This document shows positions 8,957-17,458 of a stretch of 33,912 nucleotides of DNA, piece after piece. The translations under genes and the position numbers were made by a program. The stretch is from an uncultured Oxalobacteraceae bacterium (GTDB taxonomy: Bacteria > Pseudomonadota > Gammaproteobacteria > Burkholderiales > Burkholderiaceae). Every line of letters starts with the position of its first letter. Within the stretch, counting starts at the first letter, position 1. The stretch covers positions 1 through 33,912 of the forward strand of contig CAMLDH010000004.1 of the NCBI GenBank assembly GCA_946478765.1. The letters run 5' to 3'. A model generated the notes under the pieces. The model was not told the DNA's origin and did not search any database. It saw only the letters and a list, made by a program, of their open reading frames with translations.

Positions 8957-11200
8957 CTATCTGGGCACAATGGCGAACTGAGGACCGTTCTGATAGTCGG
9001 GCTTTACCGCACGGCCCATGAAAATTTTCCACGCAAGCGCACCATCCGTACTGCCCGAGTCGACACTGTAGGCTAGGGCTGGCTGCATATTCGATGGATA
9101 ACCCGTGTTGACGGATGAGTATCCGGTCATTTCGCCCACTTTGAGTCCCAGGTTGCTTGCCATTTCATAACTCGCGCAGGTCAATGAAGTGAACCCAGAC
9201 GGTACGCTGGCCCGATACGCTTCTCCAAGGGTGGTGTAAATGGGACTGGTCGCGGTGTCTCGTATATTCATACTGTACATCGCGCCGACAATCCAGCAAA
9301 AACCCGGATCCACCATTCTGCCGACCGGGAATCTGGCCTTCCACGCCAGTAGTGGTTTTGCCCTGGAATAGCCCAACTCGGCAGTATGACCGACGGCAGA
9401 TGTAAAAAAGTCATCCATCCAGGGAGCGATACCCAAATTGTTGTTGTAGCCAATCGCGCTGTCTTCCGTAAGGGCGCCCAGCTTGTTGGCGCTGGTATTG
9501 TTGGTATAGGTCTTGTCGTACCAATCGAAATTGTTCGATAAAAGAGTCTCGAACTGTGGCTTCAATACATCTTTATCCGGCGTTATATACGCAGCGTCGG
9601 CCAAGGTGCGCAGGGTCCATGCCTGATCCCTCACCTGTGCGGAATGTATCAAGCCTTTCACATTGTCGCGGTAACCCGGATTGGATTTGAAGACATTCCA
9701 CATCGCCCAAAACTGCAACTCCTCCAGGAAATAATAATCGCCGGTCACCAGATAAGGCAGGTAGTTGAATGAGGGTTCGTGAGCAGAATCGACTACATTG
9801 GTGTTGGTGCAAGTGCCGCCGCACGCCGGGAACGCTTCGTATTTTTTGGTGACCGGATTGTAGGTGTCGCTCTCGTGTCCGAGAATCGTCATGTACGGAT
9901 AGTTGACCAGACTGACCGGACGATCCGTATTCCGGTCGCGATAATGGGCAGACCAGCTGCCTGCCAAATCGCCCATGCCGAGCGTCGCCTTCTTCGCATT
10001 CTTATCCATGCTTAATAAATACGTGGCGGCCCAACCCGGCAACAGGCCGATATCCGGTCTGCCGCCGGTGGTTGGCATGTATGGCTGGGCAATGCCGGGC
10101 CCCATCGGCTCGGTCTTGGTCCCGGAGAATCCCGTCGCCAGGGCCGTCAACGCAGCGGACGATATGACGACCGTCTGGTCGTAGTTCGGTAATGCCTTTG
10201 ATGCAATGAGATAGGCCGTGTTGTGGCTGATATGGGTCTGTGGCGCCTCTCCCCACCAGAAGGTTTTGCGCCAGCGGGCATGATGAAAATGCGTCAGCGC
10301 CGGTTTGGAATAGACGGTTTGACCGCCGACCAGAATCTGCGCGTCATAGGTAAAATTTTGCGGCCCTGCTTCATAGGCCCAGTCATTTTCAATAGCGACG
10401 TCGACTTTCACTTTCTTGAGTCCGCTAAACGACCGAATCGCGAAACGCGCCGCCAGATGCGGATGCACAGCGCCCTGTGCGGTCTTGAGAGGCGCCGACA
10501 CCAACCATTCATTCACCACGGGGCCGGCCAGCCAAGTCGTGTATTTTCCACTCTTGAGCAAGGCATCTGCCGACGCGCTATAGATCTGTCCGCCGAGATT
10601 GACGTTCACGCTTGCAGTGAAACCGGCGTTGACCACATCGGCAGGCGTTGTTGCGGCTGGCATTGTAGAAGCCGCTGCCTTGACCAAACCGATCGTTTGC
10701 GTTTGGCCTGATGTCAGCTGCGGCAAAACGGCAGAGATAATCCCATGGCGCAGAGAACCATCTGGATGTGTGGCCTTGACATCGACTTGCAATGGAACTG
10801 TCGTACCGTCACTCAGTTTTCCTGTCACTGAATTCAACTGAGGAATGTCACCTTGCGCAAATACCTGACCGAAAGTGACAGGGACGTTGGTTTGGTCCGA
10901 TGCGCCGGTATTTTCGATTCGAACGTCGGTGAGTGCGCCGGCAATGGCGGTACTTTGCACCGTCACAGGAGGCGAGACCACCGTGCTCGTGCTCGTGCTG
11001 CGGACGTACGTTGAGGCAATGTTGAGATCTTGATCAGAGGTGATTGGGGCCGTCGTGCTCGTGCTGCGGACATACGTTGATGATGCAGCCAGTTCAACCG
11101 CAGGTGAGGCGGAAGATCCCCCGCCACACGCCGATATCATACAACTGATCAGTGCGCCAAGAAGCAAGCCGGCCTTTGGAAGCAATACTATTGTTTTCAT
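8957..11200 (-). CDS. Large secreted lipoprotein, possible polysaccharide lyase (RIFT-barrel/PcRGLX-like)
   Basis: A protein of about 747 residues starting at ATG 11200 behind GGAG; a GTG two codons upstream (11206) is the alternative. It has a signal peptide and lipobox ending MISAC followed by a GGGSS linker, so it is a lipidated envelope protein. Residues about 35-75 are a Ser/Thr-rich spacer holding a duplicated STYVRSTST unit. The following domain (VTFGQVFAQGDIP, then HPDGSLRHGIISAVLP) resembles the RIFT-barrel N-terminal domain of exo-rhamnogalacturonan-lyase-like (PcRGLX/YetA) proteins. The rest is rich in Trp/Tyr/Gly, as in alpha-toroid glycan-active enzymes. A role in trimming or releasing the EPS is inferred from this and from the locus. 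Active-site residues were not identified. It stands alone on the minus strand, divergent from the beta-helix gene. Confidence 0.6.
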   Translation of the reverse strand: MKTIVLLPKAGLLLGALISCMISACGGGSSASPAVELAASSTYVRSTSTTAPITSDQDLNIASTYVRSTSTSTVVSPPVTVQSTAIAGALTDVRIENTGASDQTNVPVTFGQVFAQGDIPQLNSVTGKLSDGTTVPLQVDVKATHPDGSLRHGIISAVLPQLTSGQTQTIGLVKAAASTMPAATTPADVVNAGFTASVNVNLGGQIYSASADALLKSGKYTTWLAGPVVNEWLVSAPLKTAQGAVHPHLAARFAIRSFSGLKKVKVDVAIENDWAYEAGPQNFTYDAQILVGGQTVYSKPALTHFHHARWRKTFWWGEAPQTHISHNTAYLIASKALPNYDQTVVISSAALTALATGFSGTKTEPMGPGIAQPYMPTTGGRPDIGLLPGWAATYLLSMDKNAKKATLGMGDLAGSWSAHYRDRNTDRPVSLVNYPYMTILGHESDTYNPVTKKYEAFPACGGTCTNTNVVDSAHEPSFNYLPYLVTGDYYFLEELQFWAMWNVFKSNPGYRDNVKGLIHSAQVRDQAWTLRTLADAAYITPDKDVLKPQFETLLSNNFDWYDKTYTNNTSANKLGALTEDSAIGYNNNLGIAPWMDDFFTSAVGHTAELGYSRAKPLLAWKARFPVGRMVDPGFCWIVGAMYSMNIRDTATSPIYTTLGEAYRASVPSGFTSLTCASYEMASNLGLKVGEMTGYSSVNTGYPSNMQPALAYSVDSGSTDGALAWKIFMGRAVKPDYQNGPQFAIVPR
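10988..11080 (-). repeat. Direct repeat inside the lipoprotein spacer
   Basis: Two 27-bp copies (10988-11014 and 11054-11080) differ at one base and encode STYVRSTST twice in the Ser/Thr-rich linker after the lipobox. The 39-bp separation keeps the frame. This looks like a recent in-frame duplication that lengthens a flexible, perhaps surface-exposed or glycosylatable, tether. Confidence 0.8.
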
Positions 11201-11206
11201 TTTCAC

Positions 11207-11654
11207 TCCAATGCGCTAATGGTTCCGCGCCTTGAAGCAAGACACGTTTATTGCCGTACGGCAATAAATTTCAAGATAGTCCATCTGTGGAAAAAGTTCA
11301 ACCACAAAAAGACACAAATTTTACATTTGCATTGCTAATCCTTTATGACAATGCAATCGGGCCGTCCCCCCTCACAGACAATCAATGCATAGATTTAGTT
11401 TCGATCTTCACAATAAAATTTGCACGCCTGAAAACTTATGTTGGCAATTAATGCACTTAGACAACAAACTCATTGTTTAAACATACCGTTCCGGCACAAG
11501 TCCTCTTACGAAAAACCGACCTGTTTTCTTAATTCCATGCCATGCAAAGCCGGTACCTTGTTCGACTGAAGCAAGCGGACAAATAGCATGCACCGGGCTA
11601 AACCATCCATATGCCTGCCTACAGGATGAACGAATGTAACTGGTCGCTGGATCG
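11207..11654. other. Divergent intergenic region, lipoprotein / beta-helix genes
   Basis: About 450 bp, AT-richer than its flanks, with no supported gene. The main feature is the perfect palindrome at 11247-11268. Short ORFs here (for example a 66-codon one starting TTG inside the palindrome) have no ribosome site and no recognisable domain. No clear -35/-10 pair was found in either direction. Confidence 0.6.
11247..11268. promoter_or_regulatory. Perfect 22-bp palindrome, operator candidate
   Basis: TTTATTGCCGT is followed directly by its exact reverse complement, giving a 22-bp perfect dyad centred between 11257 and 11258. It is 47 bp upstream of the lipoprotein ATG and nearly 400 bp from the divergent gene. 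The size and perfect symmetry suit a dimeric regulator; the strand-symmetric centre leaves no hairpin loop. The cognate factor is unknown. Confidence 0.55.
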
Positions 11655-11756
11655 GTGAAGCGCGTAATGATACGATTCATTGCCAAACGTATCACCATGC
11701 TCAGTTGCAATGCATGTGCCCTTTACAAATCTTCCGCAGAAAGTCGATCATTTCCC

Positions 11757-13259
11757 ATGCCTTCCAATGCATCGAGTTGTCTGAAACGCATTACATGGAT
11801 TGCACTGTTGTCCATTGTCGTTGTAGCGGCCTTATTGGCATTTGCGGTAGAAAATATCGGCGTACCGCCTCGCTTGCTTTCCCCTTACATTGAACGCCGG
11901 ACGTCAGACCACAATCCTCTCATCGTCAACATCGGCGCTTGGGCCGGACAGACTCTCATGACACTGGACCGGGGCGAATATCAATTCCATATCCGGGATT
12001 CTTTGCGAATAGGTGCACAAACCACTGTAGTTACCCCGGTTGCCGTGAGCAGTAAAAGCATCACTCCGGTGTTTGTCAATTCGGTCAATGAAGCGGCCAA
12101 AGCCATCGCACACGCCCAACCAGGCGACGTGATCACGTTCATGCCAGGCACCTATCGTTTAAGCGGGCCGGATATGAGAGCCAATCAGCCCGGCACAAAG
12201 ACCAACGCGATCACGGTGCGAGCAGCATATCCTGGAACCGTGATCCTGGAACTCAACGCCACCGAGGGCTTTCTGATATCGGCCCCCTACTGGACGTTTG
12301 AGAATCTGACAATCCGCGGTGTCTGCAAAGAGCACTCGAACTGCGAACACGCTTTCCACATAGTGGGCCGGGCCGCGCATTTTATCGCGCGTAACAACAT
12401 GATTCTCGACTTCAATGCGCATTTCAAGATCAACAGCAGCAACGGCTTCACGCCGGATCACGGCCTGATCGAAGGCAATACGCTGAGCAATGCCAGCGTC
12501 AGGAATACCAGCTCTCCAGTAACCTTGATTGATTTAGTAACCGCCAGCCACTGGATCATTCGGCGCAATCTGATTAGCGATTTCATCAAGGGACAAGGGG
12601 ACAGGATCAGTTATGGCGCGTTCGCCAAAGGTGCCGGGTCCGACAACCTGTTCGAACAAAACATTGTGCTGTGTGAACATCTTTTGCAAGGCATTCCCGG
12701 TCAGCGTGTCGGACTTTCCCTGGGCGGCGGCGGGACTGGAAAAGCATATTGTCGCGACAAGCGCTGCATCACGGAGCAGGACAGCAGCGTCATTCAATCC
12801 AACCTGATTGCATCCTGTTCGGATGACGGCATTTACCTTAACCGCGCTGCAACCAGCAAGATACTTCACAACACGCTGATCGACACCGGCGGAATCACCG
12901 TGCGCTTTCCCGAGAGCGGCGCGGATGTGGAAGGAAATCTGGTTGATGGTGCGATCCGTAGCAGAGACGATGGATTGCTGCGCGCAACCGATAATTTTGA
13001 AACCGCAATGACCCGCCTTTATCTCGGACTCCATCCGGTACGCGACTTGTACGTCAACCCAAATGCACTGGATTTTGCGTGGAGCGAGAGCTCCCCCCAC
13101 CGCCGTAATGCGCTCAACCCTGCTCCGCCTGATTTATGCGGAACGCAACGCCCATCACTGACAACCTATGGCGCTTTCGAGAATTTTTCTGCCTGCCTTC
13201 ATTCGACAAAAAACGACAAGCTGTCCGTCACATCAACCACGGCTTTGCCTCGCCAATAG
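11757..13259 (+). CDS. Membrane-anchored right-handed parallel beta-helix protein
   Basis: About 500 residues from ATG 11757; the frame is open from GTG 11655. The 11757 start is preferred because it places the hydrophobic segment ITWIALLSIVVVAALLAFAV near the N-terminus as a signal anchor. Repeated short strands from about residue 105 on (for example WTFENLTIRGVC, HFIARNNMILDF, HWIIRRNLISDF, KILHNTLIDTGG) are the N-x-[ILV] ladder of a parallel beta-helix, as in PL6 alginate/chondroitinase-B-type lyases and epimerases. QPGDVITFMPGTYRL is the usual entry strand of that family. It probably acts on the EPS in the periplasm, as a lyase or epimerase. Which of these, and the catalytic residues, cannot be decided by eye. 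Confidence 0.7.
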   Translation: MPSNASSCLKRITWIALLSIVVVAALLAFAVENIGVPPRLLSPYIERRTSDHNPLIVNIGAWAGQTLMTLDRGEYQFHIRDSLRIGAQTTVVTPVAVSSKSITPVFVNSVNEAAKAIAHAQPGDVITFMPGTYRLSGPDMRANQPGTKTNAITVRAAYPGTVILELNATEGFLISAPYWTFENLTIRGVCKEHSNCEHAFHIVGRAAHFIARNNMILDFNAHFKINSSNGFTPDHGLIEGNTLSNASVRNTSSPVTLIDLVTASHWIIRRNLISDFIKGQGDRISYGAFAKGAGSDNLFEQNIVLCEHLLQGIPGQRVGLSLGGGGTGKAYCRDKRCITEQDSSVIQSNLIASCSDDGIYLNRAATSKILHNTLIDTGGITVRFPESGADVEGNLVDGAIRSRDDGLLRATDNFETAMTRLYLGLHPVRDLYVNPNALDFAWSESSPHRRNALNPAPPDLCGTQRPSLTTYGAFENFSACLHSTKNDKLSVTSTTALPRQ

Positions 13260-13313
13260 CAGGATCAATTTGTGCAGTTGCAATTGGATTTCGCGTCGCG
13301 CCTATTTGACTAT

Positions 13314-13507
13314 GGGCCCGCGCAGCAATAAGTTAGGTAATTTGGTGGTCGTAGCGGGATGCAATGCAAGGCGTACGGCGCGACGCAGTGCGAGCACTGC
13401 TAGGCGAACTGGGAATTCAAGCGGCATGCCGCTTGCCAGTGAGCGACAACGCGGCAGTGCGCCCGGTACGGCCACCAAAATTGCCTAACTTATTGCTGCG
13501 CGAGCCC
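13314..13507. repeat. Long imperfect palindrome, copy 2 of 3
   Basis: This copy has the same arms and core as copy 1, with base changes that keep pairing: AAGGTAGG/CCTACCTT in copy 1 is AAGTTAGG/CCTAACTT here. The apical GCAGTG-CGAG-CACTGC hairpin is also kept. The right half carries about 35 extra bases, including the perfect 18-bp palindrome CAAGCGGCATGCCGCTTG (13418-13435). It sits between convergent genes, starting 54 bp after the beta-helix stop and ending 6 bp before the xanB-like stop. It could therefore terminate both transcripts. Confidence 0.88.
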
Positions 13508-13513
13508 TATGTG

Positions 13514-14935
13514 TCATACCCTTCCATAGCGATCCTGCAGCCGCACAATGTCATCTTCGCCCAGGTAGCCGCCCGATTGCACTTCAATCAGTTCGAGCGG
13601 AATTTTGCCGGGATTTTCAAGCGAGTGCACCACGCCCACCGGAATGTAGGTCGACTGGTTTTCCGTCAACAGATATTCCTGATCGCCGTTCGTGATTTTT
13701 GCGGTACCCGATACCACGATCCAGTGTTCGGCGCGGTGATGATGCATCTGCAAAGACAGCTTGGCGCCCTCTTTCACCGTGATGCGTTTTACATGGAAAC
13801 GCTCGCCGCTCTCGATCGAATTATAGGAACCCCAGGGACGGAAAATTTCACGATGCTCGGTGGCTTCCGAGCGCTGCAGTTTGACCAGGTTCTCCACCGT
13901 TTTTTTTGTATCCTGCGCATATTGCGTATCCATGATCAGCAGCGCATCCGCGGTTTCGACAATGACCGTATTGCGCATGCCGACCGCCGCGATCAAGCGG
14001 CCCGTGCCATGCACCAGACAGTTTTCGCAATCCTGAAGATGCACGTCCCCTTGCATCGCGTTGTTTTCGGCATCCTTGTCCGCGACCTCCCACAGCGACG
14101 TCCACGACCCGATATCACTCCAGCCGGCATTCAGGGGCACAGTGCAGGCGCGCCTGGTGCGCTCCATCACTGCATAATCAATCGCCTTGTCCGGACTGCC
14201 GGAATAAGCGGCGCGGTCGAGCCGGATGAAGTCGACATCGTTCTGCGCCAACGCTACCGCCTGGCGACTGGCGGCGACAATTTCCGGTTCAAATGCGGCC
14301 AGCTCCTCAAGATAGCGGCTGGCACGGAACAGGAACATGCCACTGTTCCAGTAATAATTCCCACTGGTCAGATATCGCTCCGCCGTAGCGCGGTCGGGCT
14401 TTTCCACAAACTCCAGTATCGGCTGCGCTTCCCCGGTCGATGATAGTCCGGCGCGTATATAACCGTAACCGGTCTCGGGGCTGAGAGGGTGAACACCAAA
14501 CGTTACCAGCTCTCCTTTTTCAGCCGCGCGCGCGGCAAGCTTGATTGATTCGCAAAAAGAAATGTGATCCTTGATGACGTGATCCGATGGCAACACCAGC
14601 AGCAATGGGTCTTCTCCTTTGGCAATTGCATGCAAAGCAGCCACCGCAATTGCCGGCGCAGTATTGCGGCGCACCGGTTCAAGCAGAATCTGCGCATCGT
14701 TAATATTTATCTCGCGCAATTGTTCCGCCGCTAAAAAGCGGGATGACTCGTTGCACACCAATAATGCAGAACCTATTCCGTCCAGGCTTTGAAGCCGCTG
14801 CAAGGTTTGCTGAAGCAAGGACGCTTTTCCTAACAGCCGCAAAAATTGTTTGGGATAAGTTTCGCGGGATAGCGGCCACAAACGCGTACCCGAACCCCCA
14901 CACAGAATCACCGGAACGATGTTGCTGGATTTCAT
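13514..14935 (-). CDS. xanB: Mannose-1-P guanylyltransferase / mannose-6-P isomerase (type II)
   Basis: A 473-residue bifunctional enzyme of normal family length. The N-terminal nucleotidyltransferase domain has the GDP-mannose pyrophosphorylase signature GGSGTRLWPLSR (residues 13-24) followed by YPKQFLRL, with FVEKPD further on. The C-terminal cupin has the type II phosphomannose isomerase motif QMHHHRAEHW and ends GGYLGEDDIVR...DRYGR. It converts fructose-6-P to mannose-6-P and mannose-1-P plus GTP to GDP-mannose in the cytosol. It supplies the mannose arm of the EPS, or GDP-Man derivatives. ATG 14935 follows AAGG at a spacing of 8. It is transcribed divergently from the tviB-like gene. The symbols algA, cpsB and manC are used for the same family. 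Confidence 0.93.
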   Translation of the reverse strand: MKSSNIVPVILCGGSGTRLWPLSRETYPKQFLRLLGKASLLQQTLQRLQSLDGIGSALLVCNESSRFLAAEQLREININDAQILLEPVRRNTAPAIAVAALHAIAKGEDPLLLVLPSDHVIKDHISFCESIKLAARAAEKGELVTFGVHPLSPETGYGYIRAGLSSTGEAQPILEFVEKPDRATAERYLTSGNYYWNSGMFLFRASRYLEELAAFEPEIVAASRQAVALAQNDVDFIRLDRAAYSGSPDKAIDYAVMERTRRACTVPLNAGWSDIGSWTSLWEVADKDAENNAMQGDVHLQDCENCLVHGTGRLIAAVGMRNTVIVETADALLIMDTQYAQDTKKTVENLVKLQRSEATEHREIFRPWGSYNSIESGERFHVKRITVKEGAKLSLQMHHHRAEHWIVVSGTAKITNGDQEYLLTENQSTYIPVGVVHSLENPGKIPLELIEVQSGGYLGEDDIVRLQDRYGRV

Positions 14936-15005
14936 CTTGATCGCCTTAAAAATGGATTTGTCTGTGCATCTGATTTGCTACCACAAAGCAATCTTGCAGT
15001 ATTCC

Positions 15006-15034
15006 AATATATGCTTGATTCGTTATTTTGCCGA
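15006..15034 (-). promoter_or_regulatory. Candidate sigma-70 promoter for xanB-like gene
   Basis: On the minus strand, TCGGCA (15029-15034) and TATATT (15006-15011) are separated by 17 bp. The match is 4/6 and 5/6 to consensus. It predicts a leader of about 65 nt. Confidence 0.4.
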
Positions 15035-15059
15035 TAGCCAACAGTGCGTTTATACAAGA

Positions 15060-15088
15060 TTGAAGCTTTCCAACGTATCTGCTATATT
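15060..15088 (+). promoter_or_regulatory. Candidate sigma-70 promoter for tviB-tviC-GNAT operon
   Basis: TTGAAG (15060-15065) and TATATT (15083-15088) have a 17-bp spacer. The predicted start, near 15095, lies about 28 nt before the ATG at 15123, which supports that start over the longer open frame beginning at 14919. Confidence 0.6.
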
Positions 15089-15122
15089 CACACGCGACAA
15101 TAATAGCAAAGCGGAAATTTTC

Positions 15123-16403
15123 ATGGATATAGTAGGCGTTGTAGGATTAGGTTATGTGGGCTTGCCATTAGCGGTAGAGTTCGGAAAAAAGCGAAAAACC
15201 ATCGGATTCGATCTCTCGGTCAGCAAAGTCGAGAGCTATAAACGCTGCATCGATCCAACTGGAGAAGTGTCGACCGAGGATCTGCGTGCCGCAAGCCAAC
15301 TGTCGGTCAGTGCCGACCCCGCAGCCTTGGCCGCCGCAGACTATATTGTCGTGGCTGTGCCGACGCCGGTGGATATCGCGCACAATCCCGATTTCACGCC
15401 GCTCCTCGGCGCCAGCGAAACGGTCGGCAAGCACATGAAGCGCGGCGCCATCGTCATCTATGAATCCACGGTCTACCCAGGCGCGACGGAAGAAGTTTGC
15501 ATCCCCGTTCTGGAAAAACATTCCGGCCTGAAATGGAAAAAGGACTTCCATGTCGGGTTTTCTCCGGAGCGCATCAATCCGGGCGACAAGGAACATACCT
15601 TAACCACCATTTTGAAGATCGTGTCCGGCGATGACCAGGAGACCCTGACCAGCGTCGCCAAGCTGTACGAATCGATCATTACCGCCGGCGTGCACCGGGC
15701 CTCGAGCATCAAGGTCGCGGAAGCCGCGAAAGTCATCGAGAATACCCAGCGCGATCTGAACATCGCATTGATGAACGAGTTGGCCATCATCTTCGATACG
15801 ATCGGGATCGACACGCTGGAAGTGCTGCAAGCCGCGGGCACCAAATGGAATTTCCTCCCCTTCCGTCCGGGCCTGGTCGGCGGGCATTGCATCGGCGTCG
15901 ACCCCTACTACCTGACCCACAAGGCCGAGATGATCGGCTATCATCCGCAGGTGATCTTGGCGGGTCGCCGCATCAATGACGGCATGGCCAAATTCATTGC
16001 AGAGAAAACGGTCAAGGAAATCATCCGCGCCGGCTTCAACGTCAAAGGCTGCAAGGTGAATGTGCTCGGACTGACATTTAAAGAAAATTGTCCCGACCTG
16101 CGCAACTCAAAAGTCGCCGACATGATTTTCGAATTGCAGTCCTACGGTGTCGACGTCCATGTGCACGACCCTTTGGCGGATCCGGCAGAGGCGCAGCACG
16201 AATACGGCCTGAAGCTGGAGAGCTGGGACAGTTTGCCGCGCGCAAACGCGGTGATTGCTGCAGTGTCGCACAACGAACTTCTTGCAAGGCCATTGACCGA
16301 CTATCAATCCAAGGTAAGCGAGAACGGTTGCTTCATCGATGTGAAATCAAGGTTCAATCAAGTGGCACTGCGCCAGGCGGGACTGAGCGTCTGGCGGCTC
16401 TGA
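15123..16403 (+). CDS. tviB: UDP-GlcNAc 6-dehydrogenase, TviB/WbpO type
   Basis: 426 residues from ATG 15123. The frame extends upstream to 14919, but the Rossmann motif [10 protein letters not shown] begins at residue 8 from this ATG, and the promoter lies between the two starts. It has the usual nucleotide-sugar dehydrogenase layout: an N-terminal NAD domain, the central helix with K203 ([10 protein letters not shown]), the catalytic cysteine C256 in [12 protein letters not shown], and a C-terminal UDP-binding domain. The length and the sequence [20 protein letters not shown] fit the Vi-antigen TviB/WbpO group, which oxidises UDP-GlcNAc (or UDP-GalNAc) to the uronic acid with two NAD+. One base separates it from the epimerase gene, its pathway partner. 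Confidence 0.9.
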   Translation: MDIVGVVGLGYVGLPLAVEFGKKRKTIGFDLSVSKVESYKRCIDPTGEVSTEDLRAASQLSVSADPAALAAADYIVVAVPTPVDIAHNPDFTPLLGASETVGKHMKRGAIVIYESTVYPGATEEVCIPVLEKHSGLKWKKDFHVGFSPERINPGDKEHTLTTILKIVSGDDQETLTSVAKLYESIITAGVHRASSIKVAEAAKVIENTQRDLNIALMNELAIIFDTIGIDTLEVLQAAGTKWNFLPFRPGLVGGHCIGVDPYYLTHKAEMIGYHPQVILAGRRINDGMAKFIAEKTVKEIIRAGFNVKGCKVNVLGLTFKENCPDLRNSKVADMIFELQSYGVDVHVHDPLADPAEAQHEYGLKLESWDSLPRANAVIAAVSHNELLARPLTDYQSKVSENGCFIDVKSRFNQVALRQAGLSVWRL

Positions 16404-16404
16404 C

Positions 16405-17442
16405 ATGACAAAGTATCAGGAAACACAGCGGCATTTGAAGGGCCATCAATACCGCTGGCTCATCACGGGCGTCGCCGGCTTCATTGGATCCAACCTTCTG
16501 GAAGCTCTGCTCAAGCTGAATCAGAAGGTCGTCGGACTCGATAATTTTTCCAACGGTTACCGCCACAATCTCGATCAGGTAAAAGAGTTGGTCGGACCGG
16601 ACGCGTGGCGCAATTTTGCCTTCATCGAAGGTGACATACGTAATCTGCAAGACTGCGTCAAAGCGTGTGAAGGCGCGGACTACGTGCTGCATGAAGCCGC
16701 GATCGGATCGGTGCCGCGTTCGATCGCCGACCCCATCCTGTCGAACGAAAATAACATTTCCGGTTTTCTGAACATGCTGGTTGCGGCCCGTGACGCGAAA
16801 GTCAAACGGTTTGTCTATGCCGCATCCAGTTCGACGTATGGCGACCACCCTGATTTGCCGAAAATAGAATCGGCGATCGGCAACCCGCTCTCGCCGTATG
16901 CCGTCACCAAATATGTCAATGAGCTGTATGCCGACGTATTCGCGCGCTGCTATGGAATGCAGTCGATCGGTTTGCGCTACTTCAACGTCTTTGGGCCGCG
17001 GCAAGACCCGAATGGCGCCTATGCCGCAGTGATTCCACAATGGATTGCCGCGCTGATCAAAGATCAAACCCTGCGCATCAATGGCGACGGCGAGACAACC
17101 CGCGATTTCTGCTTTATCGATAACGTGGTGCAAGCAAATCTGCTGGCCGTCATTGCCGAACGTCCGGAAGCGGCTAACCAAGTCTACAACGTCGCGCTGA
17201 ATGAGCGCACCAGTCTCAATCAACTCTACCAAATGATGCGCGCACTGCTGGTGGACAGCTTTCCGCATATTCAGAAGCATCAACCCCAATACGCAAGCTT
17301 CCGCGACGGCGACGTACGTCATTCCCAGGCAGACATTTCAAAGGCAGCGAAATTGCTCGGCTTTGAACCGACCCATCGCATCGATGAAGGTCTCAAGCAA
17401 GCGATGGATTGGTACAAGAAGCATCTCGCGGTTAGCGACTGA
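16405..17442 (+). CDS. tviC: UDP-N-acetylhexosamine(uronic acid) 4-epimerase, TviC/WbpP type
   Basis: A 345-residue extended SDR protein. The N-terminal extension before GVAGFIGS (residues 22-29) is characteristic of WbpP/TviC. The active-site triad is visible as SSS (141-143) and Y165xxxK169 in [27 protein letters not shown] is the substrate-side motif of the family. It should interconvert UDP-GlcNAcA and UDP-GalNAcA (or the neutral N-acetyl sugars). With the upstream dehydrogenase it provides UDP-GalNAcA, the building block of Vi-like polymers. Start ATG 16405 lies one base after the dehydrogenase stop, so translation is coupled. Confidence 0.9.
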   Translation: MTKYQETQRHLKGHQYRWLITGVAGFIGSNLLEALLKLNQKVVGLDNFSNGYRHNLDQVKELVGPDAWRNFAFIEGDIRNLQDCVKACEGADYVLHEAAIGSVPRSIADPILSNENNISGFLNMLVAARDAKVKRFVYAASSSTYGDHPDLPKIESAIGNPLSPYAVTKYVNELYADVFARCYGMQSIGLRYFNVFGPRQDPNGAYAAVIPQWIAALIKDQTLRINGDGETTRDFCFIDNVVQANLLAVIAERPEAANQVYNVALNERTSLNQLYQMMRALLVDSFPHIQKHQPQYASFRDGDVRHSQADISKAAKLLGFEPTHRIDEGLKQAMDWYKKHLAVSD

Positions 17443-17458
17443 TCGTTCGTGCCATTGC

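Noticed and set aside
8426..9076. 216-codon plus-strand ORF across palindrome copy 1
   Set aside because: It runs through both arms of the palindrome and over the 3' end of the opposite lipoprotein gene, with Arg/Ser-rich low-complexity content. The same repeat creates a similar false ORF at 13168-13488.
11420..11460. Possible sigma-54 promoter before the beta-helix gene
   Set aside because: The GG and GC elements are 8 bp apart, not the required 10.
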